Source: Phycisphaerae bacterium
GTDB taxonomy: Bacteria > Planctomycetota > Phycisphaerae > Tepidisphaerales > Tepidisphaeraceae
Reading direction: 5' to 3'
Assembly (NCBI GenBank): GCA_030448225.1
Contig: JAUJNJ010000016.1
Location: 33,873 to 74,437, forward strand
DNA: 40,565 nt
Part shown: positions 17,355 to 25,492 of the stretch, in pieces
Position numbering within the stretch: position 1 is the stretch's first letter
Layout of the letters: each line of letters starts with the position of its first letter
The notes under the pieces: generated by a model
Told to the model about the DNA's origin: nothing
The model's input: the letters and a program-made list of their open reading frames with translations, nothing else
Database searches by the model: none
Position numbers and translations under genes: made by a program

Positions 17355-19144
17355 ATGGTTGACCTCAATCTGATCAATTCCCTCGGCGACATCGATGACG
17401 AAGTGAACTCGGCCGTCGCCACCGCCCTGCCCGACGCCCACACGATGGACGAGGCGGGCGACATGCAGCTCGACCTCGCCAAGCTCATCACGAGCGACGA
17501 GGTGCAGGACTTCACACCCGGCGCGATCATCAAGGGCCGCGTCAGCAGCATCATCGGCGACGACTTCGTCGTCGAGCTCGGCCTCAAGAGCGAGGGCGTG
17601 CTCGAGCCGCAACGAGTTTGACGACCCCGACGCGGTCGAGATCGGCCACGAGGTCCGCGTCCTGCTGGAAGACGTCGAGGGCGACACCGGTCTGGTGAAG
17701 ATCAGCAAGCAAGGCTGATCGCATCATCAACTGGGAAGCCATCATGAAGTCCAAGAAGGAGGGCGACCCGGTCAAGGGCAAGGTGATGAAGAAGATCAAG
17801 GGCGGCCTGCTCGTCGACATCGGCGTGCCGGTCTTCCTCCCCGCCAGCCAGGTCGACATCCGCCGCCCCGGCGAGATCAGCGATTGGATCGGCCGCGACA
17901 TCGACGCGCGATGATCCTCAAGATCGACGAGGAGCGTCGCAACATCGTCATCAGCCGCCGCAAGATGATCGAGGTCCAGCCGCGAGGAGCTCAAGCGCAA
18001 GACGCTCGACACGCTCGTCGTCGGCCAGACGATCAAGGGCACGGTCAAGAACATCGCCGACTTCGGCGCGTTCATCGACCTCGGCGGCATCGACGGGCTG
18101 CTGCACATCACCGACATGTCCTGGGGCCGGATCAACCACCCGAGCGAGATGCTCAAGATCGACGCCGAGGTGGAGGTCAAGGTCCTGCAGATCGACAAGG
18201 ACAAGGAGAAGATCGCGCTGGGGCTGAAGCAGAAGGAAGCCTCGCCCTGGGAGACGATCGAGACGAAGTACCTGGTCGGGTCGGCCCACGAGGCCGAGGT
18301 GGTCAACATCATGTCGTACGGCGCGTTCTGCAAGCTGCAGGACGGCGTCGAGGGCCTGGTGCACATCTCGGAGATGAGCTGGACGAGCGCATCAACCACC
18401 CGAGCGAGGTCGTCGCCGCCGGCCAGAAGGTGCAGGTCAAGGTCCTGGAGATCAACAAGGACAAGCAGGAGATCTCCTCGGCATGAAGCAGGTCGAGGAG
18501 AACCCCTGGGAACGCGTGGCCGAGAAGTACCCGCCCGGGTCGGTCATCGAGGGCAAGGTCCGCAACATCGCCAACTACGCGCGTTCGTCGAGATCGAGGA
18601 GGGCATCGACGGCCTGCTGCACGTCAGCGACCTGTCGTGGACGAAGAAGATCGGCCACCCCAGCGAGGTGCTCAAGAAGAGCGAGAACGTCCGCGCGGTC
18701 GTCCTCAGCGTCGACCAGGAGAAGCAGCGCATCGCGCTGGGCCTGAAGCAGATGCAGGAAGACCCGTGGCAGACCGTCATCCCGGCGAACTACCGCCCGG
18801 GCATGGTCGTCAAGGGCGCGGTCACGAAGATCGCGAACTTCGGCGTGTTCGTCGAGCTCGAGTCGGGCCTCGAGGGTCTGCTGCACATCAGCGAGATCAG
18901 CGACCAGAAGATCGAGAAGCCCGAGGAGGCGCTGAAGGTCGGCCAGGAGGTCGACGTGAAGATCCTTCGCGTCGACTCCGACGAGCGCAAGATCGGCCTC
19001 TCGCTCAAGCGGGCCCAGTGGGCCCAGGACGAGGAGAGCCGCGAAGAAGTCCGCGCGGAACGCGCCGTCAAGAAGGGCCTCCGCGGCGGCCTCGAAGGCG
19101 GCGGCTTCGGCGGTGGGCTCGGCGACCTCAAGATCGGCCAGTAA
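17355..19144 (+). CDS. rpsA: 30S ribosomal protein S1, frameshifted
   Basis: Binds mRNA on the small ribosomal subunit and helps initiation, especially on mRNAs without strong Shine-Dalgarno sites, which fits this genome. The ATG at 17355 gives MVDLNLINSLGDIDDEVNSA. Six S1 OB-fold repeats can be followed: PGAIIKGRVSSIIGDDFVVE, GDPVKGKVMKKIKGGLLVD, GQTIKGTVKNIADFGAFID, VGSAHEAEVVNIMSYGAF, PGSVIEGKVRNIANY and PGMVVKGAVTKIANFGVFVE. A Gly-rich tail (GGLEGGGFGGGLGDLKIGQ) ends it. Seven 1-2-nt indels break the frame (near 17611, 17710, 17911, 17982, 18385, 18480 and 18580). In each, adding or removing C, G, A or GC restores the conserved reading, so these are almost surely sequence errors in an essential gene. 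No Shine-Dalgarno site is visible. Confidence 0.96.
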
Positions 19145-19171
19145 CCCTAACGATCGTCCGGACGTCAGTAA

Positions 19172-19206
19172 GAGCGGGCCGCCCAAAGGGTGGCCCGCTC
19201 TTTTTT
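19172..19206 (+). terminator. Rho-independent terminator of rpsA
   Basis: A 13-bp stem with one G-U pair (19172-19184 with 19188-19200, loop AAA) is followed by six T (19201-19206), 27 bp after the rpsA stop. Confidence 0.95.
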
Positions 19207-19468
19207 GCGTGCTCGTTTCGACAACGCTTTCGCTCTGATCGTTGGCCGCTTGCGGATTAGCAGAGCGGGGCACGCCGGGTCTGCGAAGCCGCAAGCGCGC
19301 AACCGCGCTATCCGTTACGACCGGTACGAACCCCGTCGGGCCCACCGACAACCTCCTCCGAACGCGTACCACGTCGGAAATTTCTCCCCTTCCGCGCCTC
19401 CCGCAATCTTTCCAACCGATCCGCCTCCGGAGCCAAACCCGGGCCGGAGGCGGACCGATACCACCGAT
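19207..19468. other. Leader region of the sigma factor gene
   Basis: Rest of the 324-bp gap between rpsA and the sigma gene. I see no convincing promoter, repeat or RNA in it. Confidence 0.35.
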
Positions 19469-20289
19469 ATGTCGACAGCCGCCGTTCAATCCGGGTTGCA
19501 GCTTTACCTCCGCCAGATCAACGACTCGCGCTGCTGACGGCCGACGAGGAGAAGCGCTGGCGCGCGCATCATCAACGACAACGATCCGGAGGCCCGCGAG
19601 CATGGTGCGCTCGAACCTGCGGCTCGTCGTCAACATCGCCAAGCACTACGTCAACCGCGGGCTCTGCCTGACGGACCTCATCGAGGAGGGGAACATCGGG
19701 CTCCTGAAGGCCGTCGAGGGGTTCGACCCGGACAACGGCGCCCGCTTCAGCACCTACGCGTCGTGGTGGATCAAGCAGGCGATCAAGCGCGCTGATCAAC
19801 GCGGTGCAGCCGATCCACATCCCGGCCTACATGGTCGAGCTGATGACGAAGCTGAAGTACGCGATGCGCGAGCTCGAGGACCGCCTCGGCCGCATGCCCA
19901 GCACCGAGGAGCTGGCCGCGCATGAAGCTGTCGCCGAAGAAGCTGAAGATCATCCGCAAGGCGGTGAAGGCGTTCAACAGCCCCACCCAGTCCGGCAGCG
20001 ACGACGGCGAGTTGACGATCAACGACATGGTCGCCGATACGAACAACCCGCCGCCCGACATGATCGTGCTGCAGAACGACAACCTGCGCGTCCTGGGCGA
20101 ACTGCTCGGCGACATCGATGAGCGGGCCGCCAAGATCCTGCGCCTCCGCTACGGCCTCGACGGCGACGACCCCATGACGCTGAAGGAGATCGGCGAGCGG
20201 ATCGGCCTGACCCGCGAGCCGCGTCCGCCAGATCGAGCACGAGGCGATCGGCCGCCTCCGCGGCGATGACGGTCGACGGCGGGATCTAG
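19469..20289 (+). CDS. RNA polymerase sigma factor, RpoD/SigA-like short form, frameshifted
   Basis: A sigma70-family factor of about 270 aa that directs RNA polymerase to promoters. The ATG at 19469 gives [19 protein letters not shown], so region 1.1 is missing and the protein starts at region 1.2. Region 2 reads [39 protein letters not shown] and [17 protein letters not shown]. Region 3 holds [20 protein letters not shown]. Region 4 has [19 protein letters not shown], then the helix-turn-helix [14 protein letters not shown] and [13 protein letters not shown]. Indels occur near 19530, 19560, 19595, 19790, 19920, 20215 and 20265; after the last the protein would end MTVDGGI at the TAG at 20287-20289. 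It may be the primary or a group-2 factor; the lack of region 1.1 and the short length leave this open. Confidence 0.9.
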
Positions 20290-20329
20290 AGCGTCGCGGG
20301 ACGTCGTGTATCGACGTCATTCGCGGGAA

Positions 20330-20351
20330 CCGTGGGAGCAAGCTCCCACGG
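20330..20351. repeat. Perfect palindrome, REP-like
   Basis: CCGTGGGAGC and GCTCCCACGG pair over 10 bp with an AA spacer, 40 bp after the sigma stop. No T tract follows on the plus strand, so it is not a standard terminator. The GTGGGAGC core resembles REP-type palindromes of other bacteria. Confidence 0.5.
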
Positions 20352-20549
20352 CGTATCGAGGAAGCTTCAGGGTTGTCCGCGGTGCAGTATCTAGTCGCGC
20401 GATACTCTGTCGAACTTCGACGGACGCCGCGGGTGCACGCAATGCCCCCGCGGCGTTCGTGCGATTCGGACCGCCGTCACGGGCCGATCGTGCCGCCGCC
20501 GCGGCCACGCCGTCTTTACGTTTCCCCCGCCCCGCCGTACGCTCCCCGC

Positions 20550-21077
20550 ATGGTCGATCCGATCACCCGGCTGAAGGCGCTCGTGCGCGACATCCCCGAC
20601 TTTCCCAAGCCGGGCATCCTGTTCCGCGACATCACGCCGATGCTCGCCAGCCCGCAGGGGCTGGGCTTGGCCGTCGAGTTGATGGCCAACCCGTACCGCG
20701 GCCAGAACATCGACCTCGTGATCGGCGCCGAGAGCCGCGGGTTCATCTTCGGCACCGCCGTCGCCTGCTGCCTGTCGGCGGGGTTCGGCCTCGTGCGCAA
20801 GCCGGGAAAGCTGCCGCACAAGAAGATCTCGATGACCTACGACCTCGAGTACGGCAAGGACACGCTCGAGATGCACGCCGACGCGATCGTGAAGGGCCAG
20901 CGCGTGCTCATCGTCGACGACCTGCTCGCCACCGGCGGCACGATGAAAGCCTGCTGCGACCTCGTCGAACAACTCGGCGGCCACATCGCCGGCATCGCCG
21001 TGCTGATCGAACTGGCGGGGCTGAACGGCCGCGCGAAGATGTCCTACGACATCCACTCGGTCCTGAAGTACGAATGA
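20550..21077 (+). CDS. apt: Adenine phosphoribosyltransferase
   Basis: Purine salvage in the cytoplasm: adenine plus PRPP gives AMP and pyrophosphate. The ATG at 20550 is chosen because it gives the family N-terminus MVDPITRLKALVRDIPDFPK and a normal length of 175 aa; the open frame upstream adds nonconserved residues. Motifs: GILFRDITPML, GAESRGFIFGTAVA, RKPGKLPHKKI and the PRPP-binding VLIVDDLLATGGTMKA at about residues 124-139. The C-terminus keeps KMSYDIHSVLKYE. The gene is intact, unlike its upstream neighbour. A 7-bp-period repeat starts 6 bp after the stop. Confidence 0.96.
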   Translation: MVDPITRLKALVRDIPDFPKPGILFRDITPMLASPQGLGLAVELMANPYRGQNIDLVIGAESRGFIFGTAVACCLSAGFGLVRKPGKLPHKKISMTYDLEYGKDTLEMHADAIVKGQRVLIVDDLLATGGTMKACCDLVEQLGGHIAGIAVLIELAGLNGRAKMSYDIHSVLKYE

Positions 21078-21082
21078 AGGGC

Positions 21083-21117
21083 GATTTTGGATTTTGGATT
21101 GCGGATTGCGGATTGAA
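21083..21117 (+). repeat. Five tandem heptamers (GATTxxx)
   Basis: Units GATTTTG, GATTTTG, GATTGCG, GATTGCG and GATTGAA follow each other without gap just after apt. I know similar heptad runs from planctomycete intergenic regions. No inverted partner is seen nearby. Confidence 0.7.
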
Positions 21118-21199
21118 GTGAAGAGGCCGACCGCGCGGATCGGGATATCCTCGACTCCAGCACACCCCACTCAACCAGCCCACACCACCACTTCCCACG

Positions 21200-22333
21200 A
21201 TGTCCCTTCGAATCGTCTGCTCCGGCCACCTCGTCCGCCACCCCGTGGGCGGGCATAGCTGGCACCACCTGCAGTACCTCGTCGGGTTGAAGCGGCTCGG
21301 GCACGAGGTGACGTTCTTCGAAGACTTCGGCTGGCCCGACTCGTGTTTCGACGCCGGCCGGAACGTGATGACGGCCGACCCGACGTACGGCATCAACTAC
21401 ACGCTCAACCTGCTGCGCCCCCACGGCCTACAGGACGACTGGTGCTACCTCGCCGAGGACGGCACCGCCCACGGCCTGAGCCGGCCCGCGCTGGCGTCGC
21501 GGCTCGCCGAGTGCGACGTCTACTTCAACCTCAGCGGCGTGAACTACATCCCCGAGACCGACGCCGCCCGCCGGCGGGTGCTCGTCGACACCGACCCGAT
21601 CTTCACGCAGATCGGCGGCCACGGGATGAAGGTCCCCTTCTCGGCCTACACGTCCCTCTTTACGTACGGCGAGAACCTCGGCCGGCCCGGCAACGACTCG
21701 CCCACCGCCGGCCAGGCGTGGCTCCCCACGCGCCAGCCGGTCGTGCTCGACCTCTGGCCCGTCACGACAGCCGATCCGGCCGCCCCGGTCACCACCGTGA
21801 TCAACTGGTCCGCGTACGGCGACCGCGAGTACGGGGGCCGCGTCTACGGCCAGAAGGATCGCGAGTTCGTCCCGTACTTCGCGCTACCGAACGACACCGG
21901 CCGGCCAATGCGGATCGCCGTCAACGGGCCGGACGACATCAAGCGCCGCCTCCGCGACGGCGGGTGGGAAATCCTCGACCCCCGCGAGGTGACGAAGGAT
22001 CCGTTCACCTACCAGCGATTCCTCGCCGGCTCCCGCGCCGAGTTCTGCGTCGCCAAGCACGGCTACGTCAGCACCCGCTCCGGCTGGTTCAGCGACCGCA
22101 CCTCCGCCTACCTCGCCTCCGGCCGCCCCGCCGTCGTTCAAGACACCGGCTTCAGCGACTTCCTTCCCACCGGCGAGGGCCTGCTCCCCTTCCGCACGCC
22201 CGCCGAAGCCCACGCCGCGGTGGCGTCTCTCGACGCCGACTATCCCCGCCACTGCCGCGCCGCCCGCGCGATCGCCGAACAACACTTCGACGCCCGGCTC
22301 GTGCTGGGTCGGATGCTTGAGCAGGTGATTTGA
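21200..22333 (+). CDS. Glycosyltransferase-like protein, paralogue of the 23761-25044 gene
   Basis: A 377-aa protein of a family I know only as glycosyltransferase-like. The N-terminus (RIVCSGHLVRHPVGGHSWHH, then YLVGLKRLGHEVTFFED) looks like the nucleotide-sugar-free half of a GT-B fold. The C-terminal half has SGWFSDRTSAYLASGRPAVV, QDTGFSDFLPTGEGLLPF and a helix ending RMLEQV. The last block resembles the donor-binding half of GT-B enzymes. It shares many blocks with the minus-strand paralogue (LSG-x-x-IP, VDTDPIFTQI, AKHGYVSTRSGWFS). Neighbouring polysaccharide genes suggest a role in surface glycan synthesis; the sugar is unknown. The following gene overlaps its stop codon (TGATG), so the two are coupled. 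Confidence 0.75.
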   Translation: MSLRIVCSGHLVRHPVGGHSWHHLQYLVGLKRLGHEVTFFEDFGWPDSCFDAGRNVMTADPTYGINYTLNLLRPHGLQDDWCYLAEDGTAHGLSRPALASRLAECDVYFNLSGVNYIPETDAARRRVLVDTDPIFTQIGGHGMKVPFSAYTSLFTYGENLGRPGNDSPTAGQAWLPTRQPVVLDLWPVTTADPAAPVTTVINWSAYGDREYGGRVYGQKDREFVPYFALPNDTGRPMRIAVNGPDDIKRRLRDGGWEILDPREVTKDPFTYQRFLAGSRAEFCVAKHGYVSTRSGWFSDRTSAYLASGRPAVVQDTGFSDFLPTGEGLLPFRTPAEAHAAVASLDADYPRHCRAARAIAEQHFDARLVLGRMLEQVI

Positions 22334-22647
22334 TGACGGAACCAACGCGTTCCCGACCGCGCTTCACGTTGGCAAAGTTCATCGTGGCCCTGCTGATCTT
22401 GGGCGCCGCGTTTATCTGGGCCTCAAGAGGGTCCCCGAGGTGTTGGCGTAACTACCTCGGTCAGACCAAAGCAGAAGTCACCGCGGCGTTGGGACAGCCG
22501 AGGTACAACGAGCGCATTCACAATCTCGGCTACGTGCGAGGCGAGACGTATTTTGTGTGGTGGCCCTACGGGATTGGCGGGCGGTTGTGTATGTACTTCG
22601 ACGGGAACGGGCGGGCCGTGAGGCAGTACATCGGCGAGCCCAAGTGA
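22333..22647 (+). CDS. Small BamE/SmpA-like protein with one membrane segment
   Basis: A 104-aa protein. The ATG at 22333 overlaps the preceding TGA, a typical coupled start; a TTG one codon earlier is less likely. Residues about 14-30 (LAKFIVALLILGAAFIWA) form an anchor or uncleaved signal. The rest (LGQTKAEVTAALGQPRYNER, then YFVWWPYGIGGRLCMYFD and GRAVRQYIGE) resembles the small SmpA/OmlA/BamE fold: G-x-T-x-x-x-V at the helix, a Gly-Pro turn, and a strand ending in FD-x-x-GR. No lipobox Cys follows the hydrophobic segment. Its function beyond an envelope role cannot be told. Confidence 0.7.
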   Translation: MTEPTRSRPRFTLAKFIVALLILGAAFIWASRGSPRCWRNYLGQTKAEVTAALGQPRYNERIHNLGYVRGETYFVWWPYGIGGRLCMYFDGNGRAVRQYIGEPK

Positions 22648-22742
22648 TGCTGGCGACGGCGGCGACCGGGAGACGGGCGGCCTTGCTGCGCCGTGAGGTT
22701 TGGAGTTATCCGCGCGGCTGTCGCTGGTGACGACGCACTCGC

Positions 22743-23764
22743 TCAAATCCGATGAGCGAGTTCGCGAGCGGCGGCGACCGCTTCTGCCGGTGATTCGGCC
22801 CGCCGCGCCAGCGTGCAAGGCTTCGTCCACGCCTCGCGGAAGCCGGCGATCTTGCCGTAGTAGTTGCGAGCACGACGTGGGGGATGCCGAGCAGAGTGCA
22901 AAGGATGTGACCGTGCAGGCGGTCGGTGATGACGGCGCGGCCGCGGCTGAGGAGGCGGCAGCCGCGGGCGACGCGCTCGCGGGCGAGCGGGTCGTAGGTG
23001 GCGCCGAGGTCGTCCTGTAGCTTCTGCCAATCCGCCGGATTCTCCTTCAGCGCGATGCTGAGGGCATGGTTTCGGTCACGCAGTTCAGACGGACCCTCTT
23101 CGAGCCAATCGTCACGCTCGACGCCGGCGAGTTCTCCGGGCGCGGCGGCGCCCAGCGATTCGGTGTCGGTGCGGGCGAGCCAGAAGACGTCGACGGCCGG
23201 GGCCTGTGGGCGCGGGATCGGGCCCAGCGCGAGCGCCATGTCCGGACAGAGCACGCGGGCGCCGTCGAACCGCTTCCGGGCGAACTCGATGCTCGGCTGA
23301 TCGCGGCAGAGGATCGTCAGGTCCGGGTGAGAGTTGAAGACGGTGGCGCACTGGTCGGCGGCCCACGCGTTGACGAAGTAGATCGTCTGCGGCAGTTGGA
23401 TGATGCGGTTGGCCGGAAAATCCTGGATCACCCGCTCGCGGAACTGCTGGTGGTGATACCAGAAGTCGCCGAGGTTGCCGCCGCCGTGGAGCAGGATGAC
23501 GCCGCGTTCGCCGATGCGGGCGGCGAGGCGTTCCTTCGAATACGTCTCGACGTCGCAGACGTAGGAGACGTTCGCCCGCTGCCGGCGGAGCCAGTCGGTC
23601 TCGCCGAGCCAGATCGCGCTGTCACCGACGTTGTAGTGGTTCGGGAAGTCGAGCAACGCGACCGGCACGTCGCCGCCTGGCAGCAGCGGGCCGGCGACGC
23701 GGTCGATCTTGGCCGACAGCGAACCGATCACGTCCTGGCAGGGGTTTGGCGACGACTCGCTCAT
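22743..23764 (-). CDS. Polysaccharide pyruvyl transferase family protein, one frameshift near the end
   Basis: CsaB/WcaK-type enzymes transfer pyruvate from PEP to sugars of surface polysaccharides. Motifs: FPNHYNVGDSAIWLGE near the N-terminus, VILLHGGGNLGDFWYHHQ, RIIQLPQTIYF and ITDRLHGHILCTLLGIPHVV. An indel near 22870 diverts the frame; the other frame restores NYYGKIAGFREAWT, the conserved C-terminal block, and ends LAHRI with a stop at 22743. The ATG at 23764 overlaps the upstream TGA (ATGA), so it is coupled to the glycosyltransferase-like gene. It is the last gene of the minus-strand polysaccharide operon. Confidence 0.88.
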
Positions 23765-25044
23765 CGGCTTGGCTCCTGCTGCTGCTGCTGCTGAGACGCC
23801 CCAGTGGGTACGCCCGGCGGCCTGGGTGCGGTGCGGCCGGTGCCGCCGGTCGCGAAGATCGCCTCGAGCATCGGCGTCAGCACGCGATCGGGCGCGAGGT
23901 ACTCGCGGGCGACGTCGTACGCCGCCCGGCGGTGTCGATGCGGATCGGCGGCCACGCGGTTTACGGCGTCGATCGCCTCGTCCATCGTCCAGAAGGCGAA
24001 GAGCCCATCACCGCTCGGCACGTACCGGCTCCACGCCGTGTCCTGCACCACCGCGGGCCGGCCCCCGGCGAGGTAGCACGCGGTTCGGCAACTGAACCAG
24101 CCGGTGCGGGTGGCGACGTAGATCTGCTTGGCGATCGACCACTCGCCGAAGCTGTCGGCGATGAATTGGCGGTAGCTCTCGGGCGTTGCCGTCTTCACCG
24201 TCGCGTCGAGCAGTTGCCACCCCTGCCCCGAGACCTCGTCCGGCACGAACTTGTAGCTGTTGATCGCCAGCGCCATCGGCGCCGACACGCGCTGCGGCAG
24301 CGACTGAAAACGGTCGTACTCCGGCACCTTGTTGAAGTACCCTTTGCCGGCGTACACGATCGGGCCCTTGAAGTAGTCCCACGACATGACCGTCGTGAAC
24401 GGCGCGGCGGCGGGAGGCGGAGTCGCGCGCACCGATTCCCACTGCGGCAACGTCGCGATGCACCGCGTCGGGATCCAGTCGAAGTCCATGCGGGGCACGA
24501 CGCAATCGTCGGCGTAGATGTTCTCGGCGTACGTCAGGTGCCGGTCGTGGGCGTCCACCATCGCGCACCACTCGTCGACCTTCTCCGCCCACTCCGGCCG
24601 CTCGTGCAGCATGATCTGGTTGTAGCCGGGGTCGGTGTCGAGGAAGACCTTGAGGCAGCGAGGGTTGAGATCGTGCGGGATGAAGCACGTCCCGCTGACG
24701 TTCAGGAACACGTCCGCCGTCCGCGCGACCTCCGCGAACGCCTCGGCCGTCATCCCGAAGCTCTTTTCCTGCAGGAGCAGGTAGTGCCACTTCTCCGCGA
24801 GCGCCGGCGCGTACGTCTTGAAGAACCCTTCGATGAACGTCCCGGTGCGCGACGGGTCGTCGGTCGGGAAACGCGTGGCCGGATCGATCGGCCAAGTGTT
24901 GGTGTCTTCGTGGTAGTAGACGTCGTGGCCCATCTCCGCGAGGCCGAGCACGTAGTGGAAGTAGTCCCACGCCACCCCGCCCAGCGGGTACTGCCCGACG
25001 AGGCCGCCGACGATGATGCGAAGCTTCTGAGAGGACGCGGCCAT
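23761..25044 (-). CDS. Glycosyltransferase-like protein with poly-Gln tail
   Basis: A 427-aa paralogue of the 21200-22333 protein. I start it at the ATG at 25044 (MAASSQKLRIIVGGLVGQYP); the GTG at 25059 lies inside the repeat arm and is probably spurious. Shared blocks are YVLGLAEMGHDVYYHED, VSGTCFIPH, FLDTDPGYNQI, TRTGWFSCRTACYLAGGRPA, VVQDTAWSRYVPSGDGLFAF and VLTPMLEAIF. The last 20 residues are low-complexity, ending in a CAG run that encodes six Gln (23776-23796 region). The stop overlaps the start of the pyruvyl transferase gene. The repeat cassette ends 7 bp before its start, and no Shine-Dalgarno site is visible. The role is probably sugar transfer in a surface glycan; no donor can be named. 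Confidence 0.78.
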   Translation of the reverse strand: MAASSQKLRIIVGGLVGQYPLGGVAWDYFHYVLGLAEMGHDVYYHEDTNTWPIDPATRFPTDDPSRTGTFIEGFFKTYAPALAEKWHYLLLQEKSFGMTAEAFAEVARTADVFLNVSGTCFIPHDLNPRCLKVFLDTDPGYNQIMLHERPEWAEKVDEWCAMVDAHDRHLTYAENIYADDCVVPRMDFDWIPTRCIATLPQWESVRATPPPAAAPFTTVMSWDYFKGPIVYAGKGYFNKVPEYDRFQSLPQRVSAPMALAINSYKFVPDEVSGQGWQLLDATVKTATPESYRQFIADSFGEWSIAKQIYVATRTGWFSCRTACYLAGGRPAVVQDTAWSRYVPSGDGLFAFWTMDEAIDAVNRVAADPHRHRRAAYDVAREYLAPDRVLTPMLEAIFATGGTGRTAPRPPGVPTGASQQQQQQEPSR

Positions 25045-25051
25045 CAAAGAT

Positions 25052-25091
25052 TGATCCACAGATTACGCAGATTACGCAGATTTCACAGATT
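25052..25091 (+). repeat. Left inverted-repeat arm of the GxxExxY cassette
   Basis: TGATCCACA, two GATTACGCA units, GATTTCACA and GATT. It ends 7 bp upstream of the ATG (25044) of the next minus-strand gene. Confidence 0.9.
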
Positions 25092-25108
25092 AAAACTGGG
25101 GCCGATGT

Positions 25109-25492
25109 TTAACGGACGAGCCGTTCGTACTCCAGGGAGGTTGCGCCGAAGTTGACGAGCAGAGCTCGGTGGAAGCCGGTCGCCTTCAGGTAGTTGATCA
25201 CCTGCGATCGCTCGATCCCTCCCAGTTTCGGGAGGGCCTTGATCTCCACGATGATCGACCCGTAGCAGATGAAGTCGGCCCGGTACTTGCAATCAAGTAG
25301 AACCCCCTTGTAGCGCACGTCGAGATCAACTTGTGACACGAATGGGATTCGTCGCGTGGGCAGTTCCACCTTCATCGCACACTGGTACGCGTGCTCGAGG
25401 AACCCGCAGCCTAGTTCAGCGTGCACCGCCATGGCGGCGCCGATGATCGCGTACGTTTCCGGATCTCGCGCCTCGATCGGCAGCGGGCTCAC
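25109..25492 (-). CDS. GxxExxY protein (PD-(D/E)XK nuclease superfamily)
   Basis: A 127-aa protein of the GxxExxY family (Pfam PDDEXK_3-like), small proteins with a predicted nuclease fold and no established function. The signature is in GCGFLEHAYQCAMKVEL (G-x-x-E-x-x-Y). The nuclease-like core is YRADFICYGSIIVEIKAL, with D and E-I-K in the right order, and then QVINYLKATGFHRALLVNFG with the trailing Gln. The start is GTG at 25492, overlapping the ABC exporter's TGA (GTGA), with no earlier in-frame start before a stop; this suggests translational coupling. It lies between inverted repeats. Relatives are common and multi-copy in planctomycetes and verrucomicrobia. It could be a repeat-associated mobile gene or a nuclease of a defence type; the sequence does not decide. 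Confidence 0.88.
   Translation of the reverse strand: MSPLPIEARDPETYAIIGAAMAVHAELGCGFLEHAYQCAMKVELPTRRIPFVSQVDLDVRYKGVLLDCKYRADFICYGSIIVEIKALPKLGGIERSQVINYLKATGFHRALLVNFGATSLEYERLVR

Noticed and set aside
17355..19144. Programmed ribosomal frameshifting in rpsA
   Set aside because: Seven sites without slippery heptamers, in different directions, in a gene that is continuous in other bacteria; errors are much more likely.
25045..25059. GTG start at 25059 for the glycosyltransferase-like gene
   Set aside because: It lies inside the repeat arm; the ATG at 25044 gives a family-like N-terminus without repeat-encoded residues.
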